NCBI RefSeq assembly: GCF_024539675.1
Contig: NZ_JAHHIT010000048.1
Location: 20,115-84,114 of the forward strand
DNA: 64,000 nt
Direction of reading: 5' to 3'
Source of the DNA: Streptomyces hilarionis
GTDB taxonomy: Bacteria > Actinomycetota > Actinomycetes > Streptomycetales > Streptomycetaceae
Shown here one piece after another: positions 1-7,291 of the stretch (position 1 is the stretch's first letter; every line of letters starts with the position of its first letter). Position numbers and translations under genes: made by a program. The notes under the pieces were generated by a model. It worked only from the letters and a program-made list of their open reading frames with translations, made no database searches and was not told where the DNA came from.

Positions 1-157
1 ACGGCCCGATGATCAGCGCGCCCTCGTAGTGGTAGAGGTGCAGCTGCCACAGGTCGGGCAGGCGGAAGACGTCGTGCGCCGTCGACACGCCGTGCACCCC
101 GATTCCGGCGCCGACCACCGTGGGCGCCGCGTCGAGGAAGAGCGTCGTGGATCTCAC
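1..157 (-). CDS. AraC-family regulator, N-terminal part only (runs off left edge)
   Basis: Read on the minus strand from a GTG at 157, an open frame of about 52 codons continues past the window edge. It encodes segments such as RLPDLWQLHLYHYEGAL, which look like the cupin-type ligand-binding N-terminus of AraC-family transcription factors. It would be transcribed divergently from the dioxygenase gene starting near 231, an arrangement typical of a local regulator. No clear ribosome site precedes the GTG. The DNA-binding part lies outside the window, so the family call rests on a short stretch and is tentative. Confidence 0.45.
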   Translation of the reverse strand, partial: MRSTTLFLDAAPTVVGAGIGVHGVSTAHDVFRLPDLWQLHLYHYEGALIIGP

Positions 158-230
158 CGGGGTGGAAATTTACCAGCAGTGGACGAATCCAGCCCACGAC
201 CCGGACCTGCCGGGCGCATACGTTCGTCGC

Positions 231-1049
231 ATGCCAACCAGCAAGCACCTCCTGACATCGGTTCAGGTGGCGCGCTTCGTCGCGCAGGGATTCCTGCGCC
301 TGGACGGGGTGGTGCCACGGAACATCAACGAACGGGCCGTCGCGGCCCTGGACGCGGGCCTGCCGCAGGTGCCCTACGGCACTCCACTGGGCGAGGCCTT
401 CGCCCCGGACACCTTCGTCCACGACCTGCTCGCCCTGCCGGACGTCGCCGGCGCGGTGGAGAGCCTGGTCGGGCCCGGGCCCACCGTCGACCACCACGCC
501 GTGCACATCCGCGAGCCCCACGAGGGGCACGCGCAGGACCTCCACGGCGACGCGATCATCGACGTGCGGCCGGACGCGTTCGACATCCAGCTCATGTACT
601 ACCCGCACGAGGTGACCGCCGGGATGGGCGGCACGCTCAGCGTGCCCGGAAGCCATCTGCGCAGGATCAACGAGACGGACGTCGGACGCGTCCAGAACCT
701 CCGGGGGCAGACCCGCCTGACCTGCCCGGCGGGCACCGTCGTGCTCGTCCACCACGGCATCTGGCACAGCGGCCGCCGCAACGACACCGACCGCCGCCGC
801 CACATGTACAAGCTCCGCCTCAACCCCACCGTGCCGCAGGTACGCCTGTGGGACACCGCCGACCTTCACGACCCGGCCGTGTCCGAGGAGCTCGGCGCGG
901 GCTTCGCCTGGTACGAGCAGGCCACCGCCCGGCTGGAGATCTACAACCGCGTCCTGCTGTGGCGGGCCCTGACCGGCGACGACCTGTTCGACGTCGAGCA
1001 CTGGGTCACCCGTGTCACCAACAGGCCGGCGCAGAGGAGCCGGGCATGA
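231..1049 (+). CDS. Phytanoyl-CoA dioxygenase (PhyH) family protein
   Basis: Predicted Fe(II)/2-oxoglutarate-dependent oxygenase of the PhyH fold, 272 residues from the ATG at 231. The frame is open upstream to 120, but the segment before residue 1 does not look like protein of this family. A HGDAI motif supplies the first His/Asp metal ligands, and the segment VLVHHGIWHSG holds the distal His, followed by the Arg-rich stretch that would bind 2-oxoglutarate. GTLSVPGSH is a typical PhyH core strand. The next small gene overlaps the stop, so the two are translated together. The substrate cannot be told from sequence; the family includes hydroxylases of secondary metabolites and lipids. The divergent AraC-type gene may control it. 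Confidence 0.75.
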   Translation: MPTSKHLLTSVQVARFVAQGFLRLDGVVPRNINERAVAALDAGLPQVPYGTPLGEAFAPDTFVHDLLALPDVAGAVESLVGPGPTVDHHAVHIREPHEGHAQDLHGDAIIDVRPDAFDIQLMYYPHEVTAGMGGTLSVPGSHLRRINETDVGRVQNLRGQTRLTCPAGTVVLVHHGIWHSGRRNDTDRRRHMYKLRLNPTVPQVRLWDTADLHDPAVSEELGAGFAWYEQATARLEIYNRVLLWRALTGDDLFDVEHWVTRVTNRPAQRSRA

Positions 1050-1327
1050 GGCAGCGCGTCCTGGTCCTGTATCTCGCCTCGTCGGCGCTCGACTCCCCCG
1101 TCGTCGGCTGGTCCGGCTACGACGGGACCGGCCGGACCCGCCCGACGACCGGTGACGGCGACGAGCCGCCCTACGCCACCGGCCTCGACGCGCTGTGCGA
1201 CGGATGGCGCCTGTTCCAGGCCTCCCAACTGCTGCCTCCCCAGGCCGGACACGAGTACGACGTCTCCTTCCTCAAGCACGAGTTCTTCTTCGAGAAACTG
1301 CAGGAGAGCCCCCCTGCCGACGTCTGA
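1046..1327 (+). CDS. Small conserved hypothetical protein, coupled to the PhyH gene
   Basis: A 93-residue protein starting at the ATG that overlaps the dioxygenase stop by four bases (ATGA), so translational coupling is likely. It has no signal peptide or membrane segment. The C-terminal half (around SFLKHEFFFEKLQ) is rich in aromatic and charged residues. I do not recognise the family. The tight coupling suggests an accessory or second subunit for the dioxygenase, but this is inferred only from position. Confidence 0.6.
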   Translation: MRQRVLVLYLASSALDSPVVGWSGYDGTGRTRPTTGDGDEPPYATGLDALCDGWRLFQASQLLPPQAGHEYDVSFLKHEFFFEKLQESPPADV

Positions 1328-1343
1328 GCGGACGGCGTCGCAC

Positions 1344-1373
1344 GGGTCCGGGGGGGGCGCCCCCTCCGGACCC
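1344..1373. terminator. Bidirectional hairpin terminator
   Basis: A near-perfect inverted repeat: GGGTCCGG on the left pairs with CCGGACCC on the right, with G/C-rich inner pairing. It lies between the stop of the 93-residue gene (plus strand) and the stop of the first cellulase (minus strand), where a terminator serving both convergent genes is expected. No U-tract, as is usual in Streptomyces. Confidence 0.7.
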
Positions 1374-1393
1374 GCACGGCCGTCCGGCCGGGC

Positions 1394-2680
1394 TCAGCGG
1401 TTGAACGTCAGGCGGGGCGCCGCGTTGCGGGCCAGCGTGTGGACCTGGTCGGGCCACCAGGCGCCGGCGGGCGGGTCGACGATGCCGTACTCGGGGTCGA
1501 TCGTGCCGCCGGTGTTGCGGGTGCAGCTGCCGTCGGACTCGCCCGGCACCTTGATCCACAGATAGGCGTCGACGAGGGGAACGCCCGTGGCGGCGGTGGG
1601 GCGCGGGCCGACACCGCGGCCGGGCGCGTTGCACCAGACCTCCGGGTCCCCGCTGTACTTGCCCGGTTCCGGCGTCCAGGCGCCCCGGCCGTTGCGGCTG
1701 GTGTCGATCACGAAGTGCCGCAGACCGGAGGCGGGCGGCGCGCCCACGTTCCGGTCGAACCAGGCGTCGGTCCACCGCCAGGTGGCCGGGTCGGCGGAGT
1801 CGACGGCGTTGCCGGGGACGCCGTCGTTGGGCGCGGCCGACGAGTAGTACTGACCGGCGCACCAGTCGGTGTGGCCGCGCGCCTGCTCCGGCCCCTGCGT
1901 GGCGAACCACATGCACTTCGCGATCCAGGCGCCGTACCTGGCGTTGTGGTCGGTGGGGAGGGTGTTGGACACGTTCAGCGAGAAGCCGTCGGCGGAGCCG
2001 ACCCCGGCGTCCAGGAGCCTCTGGGCCATGTCGCCGACGGGCCGCCACAGGACGTTCCCCGCGTCCAGGTAGACCGCGGTGTGCGGCCGGGCCTTGAGGG
2101 TCGTGACGGCGTAGGCGAGGTCGGCGACGCGGGCGGCGGTGAGGGCGCCCGTCGGATCGTCGCCGGGCGCGCAGTCCCGGGGGAGGAGGGCCAGGCCGTC
2201 GGGTTCGACGACGACCACCGCCTTGCCGGCGCCGATCCCGGCGGCGAAGGCGTCGATCCACTGCCGGTAGGCGGCGGAGGACGCCGCTCCGCCGCTCGAG
2301 TACTGCGTGCAGTCACGGCCCGGCACGTTGTAGGCCACCAGGACGGGCGTCCGGTGCACGGCCCCGGCCCGGCGGACGAGCGTGCGCACCTTGCCGCGCA
2401 CCTCGTCGGGGGTGCCCTCGGTGAACCACTCGGCCTGGGGCCAGCTCGCGAGCCTGGCCATGTTCGCGGCGTTCGCGAGGTCGCCGTGCCCGAGGTCGGC
2501 GAGGGCCTGCTTCGCCGCCTTGCCCTGCGGGTCGACGTAGAACTTCGTGGCCGCGCCGATCACGTCCCGCGTCGGCGGGGCCTCCGCCCGCGCCTGGGCG
2601 GGTGTCGTGGTGAGCGCGACGCACGCGGCGAGGGCCGCGAGAACGGCGGTCGCACCACGCCGTGGTCGGGGTGCTTTCAT
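1394..2680 (-). CDS. Secreted glycoside hydrolase family 6 cellulase
   Basis: A 428-residue secreted beta-1,4-glucan hydrolase of family GH6 (endoglucanase or cellobiohydrolase), which cleaves cellulose with inversion. Residues 1 to about 32 form a signal peptide (basic start, Ala/Leu core, cleavage near AQA-RAEA). GH6 landmarks follow: YNVPGRDC around 117-124 with a candidate catalytic Asp, VVVEPDGL around 157-163 with the general-acid Asp161, TSRNGRG, and WIKVPGESDG near the C-terminus. No carbohydrate-binding module is present. The long segment between 210 and 330 suggests loops that could enclose the active site, as in cellobiohydrolases, but this is inference. It lies downstream of a second GH6 gene, separated by a hairpin. 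Confidence 0.9.
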   Translation of the reverse strand: MKAPRPRRGATAVLAALAACVALTTTPAQARAEAPPTRDVIGAATKFYVDPQGKAAKQALADLGHGDLANAANMARLASWPQAEWFTEGTPDEVRGKVRTLVRRAGAVHRTPVLVAYNVPGRDCTQYSSGGAASSAAYRQWIDAFAAGIGAGKAVVVVEPDGLALLPRDCAPGDDPTGALTAARVADLAYAVTTLKARPHTAVYLDAGNVLWRPVGDMAQRLLDAGVGSADGFSLNVSNTLPTDHNARYGAWIAKCMWFATQGPEQARGHTDWCAGQYYSSAAPNDGVPGNAVDSADPATWRWTDAWFDRNVGAPPASGLRHFVIDTSRNGRGAWTPEPGKYSGDPEVWCNAPGRGVGPRPTAATGVPLVDAYLWIKVPGESDGSCTRNTGGTIDPEYGIVDPPAGAWWPDQVHTLARNAAPRLTFNR

Positions 2681-2710
2681 GGCTGCTCCTGATCGATGGA
2701 CGGAGGGTCG

Positions 2711-2742
2711 ACGGACAGACGGACAGACGGACAGACGGACGG
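2711..2742 (+). repeat. Short tandem repeat of ACGGACAG
   Basis: Three perfect copies of the 8-mer ACGGACAG followed by one copy with a single change (ACGGACGG), then a degenerate unit. It lies just upstream of the first GH6 gene on the minus strand, in a 172-base spacer. The unit number may vary between strains by slippage. Confidence 0.7.
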
Positions 2743-2790
2743 ACGACCGGTGCGGGGACGCACGGACGACCGGTGGACGGGGACAGCCCG

Positions 2791-2833
2791 GCTTCCGCGA
2801 CCCGCTCGCCGGACGGAAGCGGGCCGCGGAAGC
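2791..2833 (-). terminator. Hairpin terminator after the second GH6 gene
   Basis: GCTTCCGCG then CCCGCT pair with AGCGGG then CGCGGAAGC across an 11-base loop, with one unpaired base on each side. The hairpin sits about 20 bases past the stop of the 321-residue GH6 gene, so the two cellulase genes are probably not simply read as one transcript. Confidence 0.65.
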
Positions 2834-2852
2834 CGTGGGCGGGTGACGTGGA

Positions 2853-3818
2853 TCAGTAGCCGTAGATCATCTTGTAGGCGACCTCGGGGAGGAACTGGCC
2901 CGCCGAGGAGCCGGACCCGACCCCGCAGTTGCCGTCGGACTCGCCCGGCGTCTTGATCCACAGGAGCATCTCCGCGCCGCCGCCCTTCTGGGTGGGCGCG
3001 CCGATACGGCGGCCCGCGGGGTTGCACCACTGGCCGTTGGACCCGTTGCCGTTGCGGCTGCTGTCCACCACGAACGGCTTGGTGTAGCCGTAGCGAGCGC
3101 TGAGTTCCCTGTTGACGGCGTTGCCGTACGCGGTGTTCTCGGCCGTGGTGAAGTAGTTGGAGATGTTGAGCGAGAAGCCGTGGGCCTGTCGCAGACCGGC
3201 GTCGTTGAGACGCTGGGCCATGGTCGCCGCACCGGCCCAGCCGGGGTTGCCGGCGTCGAGATACACCCAGGTGTTGGGGGCCTGGCGGCTGAACTGGCCG
3301 AGGGCGCCGCTCAGCATGCCCTGCCGCTCGGCGATCTGAGCCTGTGTCATGCAGCCGTAGTCCCCGAGGGAGTCCGGCTCGAGGAGCACGAGGGCCGGCC
3401 GGCCTGCGATGCCGCCGGCGAACTGCGCGATCCAGTTCGCGTAGGCGGAGGCCGAGGCCGCTCCGCCCGCGGAGTGCCCGCCGCAGTAGTCGCGGTTGTA
3501 GATGTTGTAGGCGACCAGCAGGGGCAGCTTGTCCCGGCTGTCCGCGGCGCCCGCGTACGCGCCCGTCGCGGTGCCGATGGCGCCGCTCCAGGAGCCGAAC
3601 CAGCGGGCCGCCGGGGTGTTGGCCAGCGAGGCGTTGATCGCGGCGGCCCGGCCGTCGCCCGGGTTGGCGGCGACCCAGCGTTTCGCGCTGGAGTCGGGGT
3701 CCACGTAGAACCCGCTGGTCATGGTGGTCGGATCGGCGGCATGGGCCGACGGTGCGGCGGCGAGCGCCAGCGGAAGAGCGAAGAACGCTGTCACGAGGGC
3801 GCGGAGTCTGCGGCGCAT
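2853..3818 (-). CDS. Secreted glycoside hydrolase family 6 endoglucanase
   Basis: A 321-residue secreted GH6 enzyme. I start it at 3818 (MRRRLRAL), which gives a proper signal peptide ending AHA-ADP near residue 28 and has GAGG eight bases upstream; the frame is open further 5' but that part is not signal-like. GH6 motifs: YNIYNRDC with Asp110, LLEPDSLG with general-acid Asp149, VDSSRNGNG, and LLWIKTPGESDG. It is a catalytic domain without a binding module, compact like classic Streptomyces endoglucanases. Two CebR-type operators lie about 80-108 bases upstream, so induction by cello-oligosaccharides through a LacI-type repressor is likely. Confidence 0.9.
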   Translation of the reverse strand: MRRRLRALVTAFFALPLALAAAPSAHAADPTTMTSGFYVDPDSSAKRWVAANPGDGRAAAINASLANTPAARWFGSWSGAIGTATGAYAGAADSRDKLPLLVAYNIYNRDYCGGHSAGGAASASAYANWIAQFAGGIAGRPALVLLEPDSLGDYGCMTQAQIAERQGMLSGALGQFSRQAPNTWVYLDAGNPGWAGAATMAQRLNDAGLRQAHGFSLNISNYFTTAENTAYGNAVNRELSARYGYTKPFVVDSSRNGNGSNGQWCNPAGRRIGAPTQKGGGAEMLLWIKTPGESDGNCGVGSGSSAGQFLPEVAYKMIYGY

Positions 3819-3897
3819 GACTGAACCTCGGTTTCCTGGCGGGGATGCGTCGCACGCGCTCGTCCCGCGCATGCGACGCGCTGAGGATGCACCACCC

Positions 3898-3926
3898 TGG
3901 GAGCGCTCCCACTGGAAGCGCTCCCA
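3898..3926. promoter_or_regulatory. Tandem CebR-type operators upstream of the GH6 gene
   Basis: TGGGAGCGCTCCCA at 3898-3911 is a perfect 14-bp palindrome matching the operator of the Streptomyces cellulose-utilisation repressor CebR. One base further is TGGAAGCGCTCCCA (3913-3926), differing in one position. Both lie in the promoter region of the minus-strand endoglucanase. Confidence 0.85.
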
Positions 3927-4081
3927 AAGGCGGAGAGGGGTCTGGGTCGTGGTCGGTATCGTGTGGCGGGGCGTCAGAACTGTCAAGCGTCCTTGCGAAA
4001 ACCGCTGTTCGCGCCGCCCTGGGGCGTCCGGCGGCGCGTCACGGGCCTTCACAGGGTGAGCGGGAGGCCCTACAGTTCCGA

Positions 4082-4101
4082 AACTGGAAGCGCTTCCAGT
4101 T
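4082..4101. promoter_or_regulatory. LacI-family operator upstream of the regulator gene
   Basis: TGGAAGCGCTTCCA (4085-4098) is a perfect palindrome, extended by flanking AAC/GTT to 20 bp. It is a softened version of the CebR box and lies about 40 bases before the LacI-type gene, which fits autoregulation. Confidence 0.75.
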
Positions 4102-4141
4102 CTACGGGGGCGCGGTGTCGTGACGGAAAGGCCCGTGGTCC

Positions 4142-5155
4142 ATGGCAGCAGCCGCGTCCCGTCGGCAGCCGACGCTCGACGAGGTGGCCGCCCTCGCGGG
4201 CGTGTCCCGCTCGGTGGCCTCCCGCGTCCTCAACGACGCTCCGCACGTCAGCCGCGTCAAGCGCGAGGCGGTCGAGCGGGCCGTCCGGCAGCTCGGTTAC
4301 GTCCCCAACCCGCGTGCCCGTGCGCTGGCCACCCGCCAGACGGGGGCGGCGGCCCTGGTCGTCTCGGGCGAGGACCCGTCGATCTTCGCGGACCCGTTCT
4401 TCGCCCAGGTGATCGTGGGGGCCTCGGCGGCGCTGGAGGAGGCCGACCTGCACCTCATGCTCTGCCTGGCCGCCTCGGACCGGGGGCGCAAGCGGGTGGA
4501 GGAACTGTTCCGGTCCAGAGGCGCCGACGGCGTCATGCTGATGGCGCTGCGCGAGGACGATCCGCTGGCCCGGACGGCACGGGAGGCGGAGATCCCCGTC
4601 GTCTTCGGCGGACGCCCGGTCGGTCCGGCTCCGCGGTGGTTCGTGGACGTCGACAACGTCGGCGGAGCGCGCGAGGCCACCGAGTACCTGCTCTCGCGCG
4701 GCCGCACACGGGTCGCCGCGATCTGCGGACGTATGGACACCGAGGCCGGGCGCGCCCGGTACCGGGGGTACCGCGACGCCGTGCTGGCGGCCGGCCTCGA
4801 ACCGTTCCCGCCGCTGGAGGGGGACTTCACCGAGCCCAGCGGAGCCGCCGTCATGGCCTCCCTGCTCGCGGAACACCCCGGTGTGGACGGGGTGTTCGCC
4901 GCCAACGACAACATGGCCGCCGGGGCGTTGCGCACCCTGCGCGAGGCCGGTCTGCCGGTCCCCGCCGGCGTCGCCGTGGTCGGCTTCGACGACCTGGAGG
5001 TCGCCCGGATCGCCGATCCGCCCCTCACCACCGTCCACCAGCCCATCACGGCCCTCGGGCGGGAGATGGCGCGCATGCTGGTCGCGCTCCTCGACGGCCA
5101 GGACCCCACCCCGCTGATCCTGCCCACCAGCCTGGTCACCCGTTCCAGCGCCTGA
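4142..5155 (+). CDS. LacI-family transcriptional repressor (CebR-like)
   Basis: A 337-residue DNA-binding repressor. Residues 9-60 form the LacI helix-turn-helix and hinge (TLDEVAALAGVSRSVASRVL), and residues 65-337 a periplasmic-binding-protein-like sensor domain ending in the usual PLTTVHQP and R-E/M-A segments. The ATG at 4142 has GGAAAGG upstream. Its position beside two GH6 genes and the three 14-bp palindromes suggests it represses cellulase expression and is released by a cello-oligosaccharide such as cellobiose. It could be a paralogue rather than the main CebR, because the classical cebR sits beside the cebEFG transporter, which is not here. Confidence 0.85.
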   Translation: MAAAASRRQPTLDEVAALAGVSRSVASRVLNDAPHVSRVKREAVERAVRQLGYVPNPRARALATRQTGAAALVVSGEDPSIFADPFFAQVIVGASAALEEADLHLMLCLAASDRGRKRVEELFRSRGADGVMLMALREDDPLARTAREAEIPVVFGGRPVGPAPRWFVDVDNVGGAREATEYLLSRGRTRVAAICGRMDTEAGRARYRGYRDAVLAAGLEPFPPLEGDFTEPSGAAVMASLLAEHPGVDGVFAANDNMAAGALRTLREAGLPVPAGVAVVGFDDLEVARIADPPLTTVHQPITALGREMARMLVALLDGQDPTPLILPTSLVTRSSA

Positions 5156-5214
5156 CGGTCCCGCCCGCGGGGCCGCCTCGGCGGAGGGGATCCCCCATCG
5201 GTGGACCGGCGGCC

Positions 5215-5250
5215 GTCGGCGGGCGGCCGGGATTCCCCGGACCCGCCGAC
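5215..5250. terminator. Hairpin terminator between convergent genes
   Basis: GTCGGCGGG at 5215-5223 pairs with CCCGCCGAC at 5242-5250, with further CCGG pairing inside. It lies 60 bases past the LacI-type gene and before the stop of the minus-strand hydrolase. Confidence 0.6.
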
Positions 5251-5394
5251 CTCGGCACGTTCTTCACGCGCCACACCGCGATGATTCCGGGCGTGTTCCG
5301 CCGCGCCCGTCAGGCCGGGCAGGCCGACGGCGCCGTGCTGCCGCCCCCGGCCGTGACGTCGGTGGCCGGGGCGCGTCGGTGCCCTCCGGGGCGG

Positions 5395-6282
5395 TCACGC
5401 CGGTGCGGTCAGCAGGTCGGCCAGGACGTCGGGCCGTTCCAGGGCGAGGAAGTGGCCGGCCCCGGGCACCTGCGTGAATTCGGCGGCCGGCAGCAGCCTG
5501 CGGTTGGCCTCCCGGTCCGCGGTGCGGGACCAGTCCTTCTCGCCGTAGACGAGATGGACGGGGGCCTCGACCCGCGGGTAGCGGGAACGGGCCGCGACGA
5601 GGCTGGGCAGGGCCCGGTAGACGGCTCGGGCGACGGTCGGGTAGCCGGGACGGCCGCCCACCCGGAGGAGTTCGTCCACGTAGTCCTCCCGCAGGGCGGT
5701 CCGGTCGCCGAGGCCTCCGCGCAGGATCCTGCGGAACACGGCCCGGGGCTCCACTCCGGCGACGACCGGGCCCACCCCCGGCGCGAGGGCGCCGGCGACC
5801 ACCGTGCGGGCCAGGAGACCGGAGCGGGCGATCCCGCCGGGGAAGTCGTAGGCGTTGACCGCGACGACCCGCCGGACCCGCTCCGGCAGGTCGGCCGCGG
5901 TGGTCAGGGCCAGCACCGCTCCCATGGACTCCCCGACCAGCGTGACGTCGTGGAGGTCGAGTGCGGTCAGCAGACGTTCGACGCCCGCGCGCATCGCCGG
6001 CTCGTCGTACGAGGCGCCGGGCACGATCTCCGAGTACCCCATCCCGGGCAGGTCGAGGGCGTACACGGTGTAGTGGCCCGCGAGCAGCGGGATGAGGTGG
6101 CGGAAGTGCTCGGCCTGGGTGCGCACCGTGTGCAGCAGGACCAGGGGAGCGCCGGCGCCCGCTCGGAGGTAGCGCAGCGTTCCCTCGCGGCCGCCGTCGC
6201 CTCGGCGGCCGGGGCGCGGTGCGACGCCGTGGGCGGTGGTCCCCGGGATGTGCAGCGTGGGACGGGACGGGCGGACGGGCAT
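5395..6282 (-). CDS. Alpha/beta hydrolase
   Basis: A 295-residue cytoplasmic alpha/beta-hydrolase-fold enzyme. It shows the oxyanion-loop region PLVLLHTVRTQ, the nucleophile elbow GESMG (Ser), a candidate acid in VYGEKDWS, and the catalytic His in GAGHFLAL near the C-terminus. The first 35 residues are a Pro/Arg-rich extension. The ATG at 6282 has AGGAG eight bases upstream. The substrate is unknown; the family covers esterases, epoxide hydrolases and C-C hydrolases. The SDR gene lies just upstream on the same strand with a 25-base gap, so they are probably co-transcribed from the TetR-operator region near 7.03 kb. Confidence 0.8.
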   Translation of the reverse strand: MPVRPSRPTLHIPGTTAHGVAPRPGRRGDGGREGTLRYLRAGAGAPLVLLHTVRTQAEHFRHLIPLLAGHYTVYALDLPGMGYSEIVPGASYDEPAMRAGVERLLTALDLHDVTLVGESMGAVLALTTAADLPERVRRVVAVNAYDFPGGIARSGLLARTVVAGALAPGVGPVVAGVEPRAVFRRILRGGLGDRTALREDYVDELLRVGGRPGYPTVARAVYRALPSLVAARSRYPRVEAPVHLVYGEKDWSRTADREANRRLLPAAEFTQVPGAGHFLALERPDVLADLLTAPA

Positions 6283-6307
6283 CTCGTGGGCTCCTGGGTC
6301 CTGCGTG

Positions 6308-7009
6308 CTACGCGGCCAGCTGCGGGTACAGGGCGCCGAGGTCCGCGGCGAGACCGGCCTTGACCTGGCGCGAGATGTCGTCGGCGAGCACCTCGTAGGC
6401 CCCCGACTCGACGCCGTCGAGGGCCAGTGCGGCGACCTCGCGGGGGTCGGACTTGGGCGCGTCGACGCCGGACGCGAGGTCCGTGTCCACGTAGCCCACG
6501 TGCAGTCCGGTGACCGAGATGCCGCGCGGCAGCAGCTCCAGGCGCAGGGAGTTGGTCTGTGACCACAGGGCCGCCTTGGAGGCGCTGTAGGAGCCGCCGA
6601 GGGCGATCCAGGAGAGGACGGAGTGCACGTTGAGCAGGTGGCCGCCCCCGTTGCGCTCGATGACCGGCACGAACGCCCGGGCGAGGAGCAGCGGGCCGTA
6701 GAAGTTGGTCTCGAACTCCCGGCGCACGTCGTCGACGGGGGAGTCGAGGAAGGACGCGCCGACCGAGGCGCCCGCGTTGTTGATCAGAACGGTGACGTCC
6801 TCCGCCCGCGCGGCGGCCGCCGCCACCGAAGCGGGGTCGGTGACCTCCAGCGCCACCGGGACCGCGTCGGGGTGCGTGACACCGCGCGGATCGCGGGCCG
6901 TGGCGTACACCTTGCCGGCGCCTCGTGCGTAGAGCTCCTCCACGAACGCCTTGCCGATGCCCCGGCTGCCGCCGGTGACGAAGACGTTCGCACCCTTCAG
7001 AGCGGTCAT
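6308..7009 (-). CDS. Short-chain dehydrogenase/reductase (SDR)
   Basis: A 233-residue NAD(P)-dependent oxidoreductase. I start it at 7009 because GAGGAGG lies five bases upstream and the next residues lead straight into the nucleotide-binding motif VTGGSRGIG (11-19). NNAG and the catalytic YSASK follow. The frame stays open to 7216, but that segment is the operator-rich intergenic region. Two AAACCGATCGGTTT palindromes lie 20 to 70 bases upstream, so a TetR-type repressor, likely the one at 8870, controls it. The substrate is unknown. Confidence 0.85.
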   Translation of the reverse strand: MTALKGANVFVTGGSRGIGKAFVEELYARGAGKVYATARDPRGVTHPDAVPVALEVTDPASVAAAAARAEDVTVLINNAGASVGASFLDSPVDDVRREFETNFYGPLLLARAFVPVIERNGGGHLLNVHSVLSWIALGGSYSASKAALWSQTNSLRLELLPRGISVTGLHVGYVDTDLASGVDAPKSDPREVAALALDGVESGAYEVLADDISRQVKAGLAADLGALYPQLAA

Positions 7010-7028
7010 GACTGCCTCCTCGAAGAAC

Positions 7029-7048
7029 GGGAAACCGATCGGTTTCCC
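7029..7048. promoter_or_regulatory. TetR-type operator 1 (SDR promoter)
   Basis: GGGAAACCGATCGGTTTCCC is a perfect 20-bp palindrome 20 bases upstream of the SDR start on the minus strand. Its core AAACCGATCGGTTT recurs at 7066 and 8824, and in half-site form at 7151-7194. Confidence 0.8.
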
Positions 7049-7065
7049 TCGTGGACCCTCACGGT

Positions 7066-7079
7066 AAACCGATCGGTTT
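7066..7079. promoter_or_regulatory. TetR-type operator 2
   Basis: A second perfect AAACCGATCGGTTT palindrome. Its centre lies about 34 bases from that of operator 1, roughly three helical turns, so two repressor dimers could bind the same face. Confidence 0.8.
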
Positions 7080-7150
7080 CCCGACGCAAGCGGCCGCGTG
7101 GAGGAGTGGGTCGCCGTGGCCGCTCGGGCGAGGTTCGTCGGCTTGCGCCG

Positions 7151-7194
7151 CGGAAACCGATCTGTTTCTCTAGGTGGAAACAGATCGGTTTCCG
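7151..7194. promoter_or_regulatory. Double operator forming a 44-bp palindrome (MFS promoter)
   Basis: CGGAAACCGATCTGTTTC and its exact reverse complement GAAACAGATCGGTTTCCG flank an 8-base spacer. Each arm is an imperfect copy of the AAACCGATCGGTTT operator, and the arms together make one large palindrome. It lies about 100 bases upstream of the MFS start. Confidence 0.75.
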
Positions 7195-7291
7195 TTCGGG
7201 GCCGACTCATGCCCATGACCTGCGGCCTGCGACGTGAGCCTGTGACTCGCGGCTCCCGGCCCGTGGCTCATGGCGGCGATCAAGGGGAACT

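Noticed and set aside
2711..2742. ACGGACAG tandem repeat as a CRISPR or regulatory array
   Set aside because: Units are contiguous 8-mers without spacers and show no link to a known regulator; likely a simple slippage repeat.
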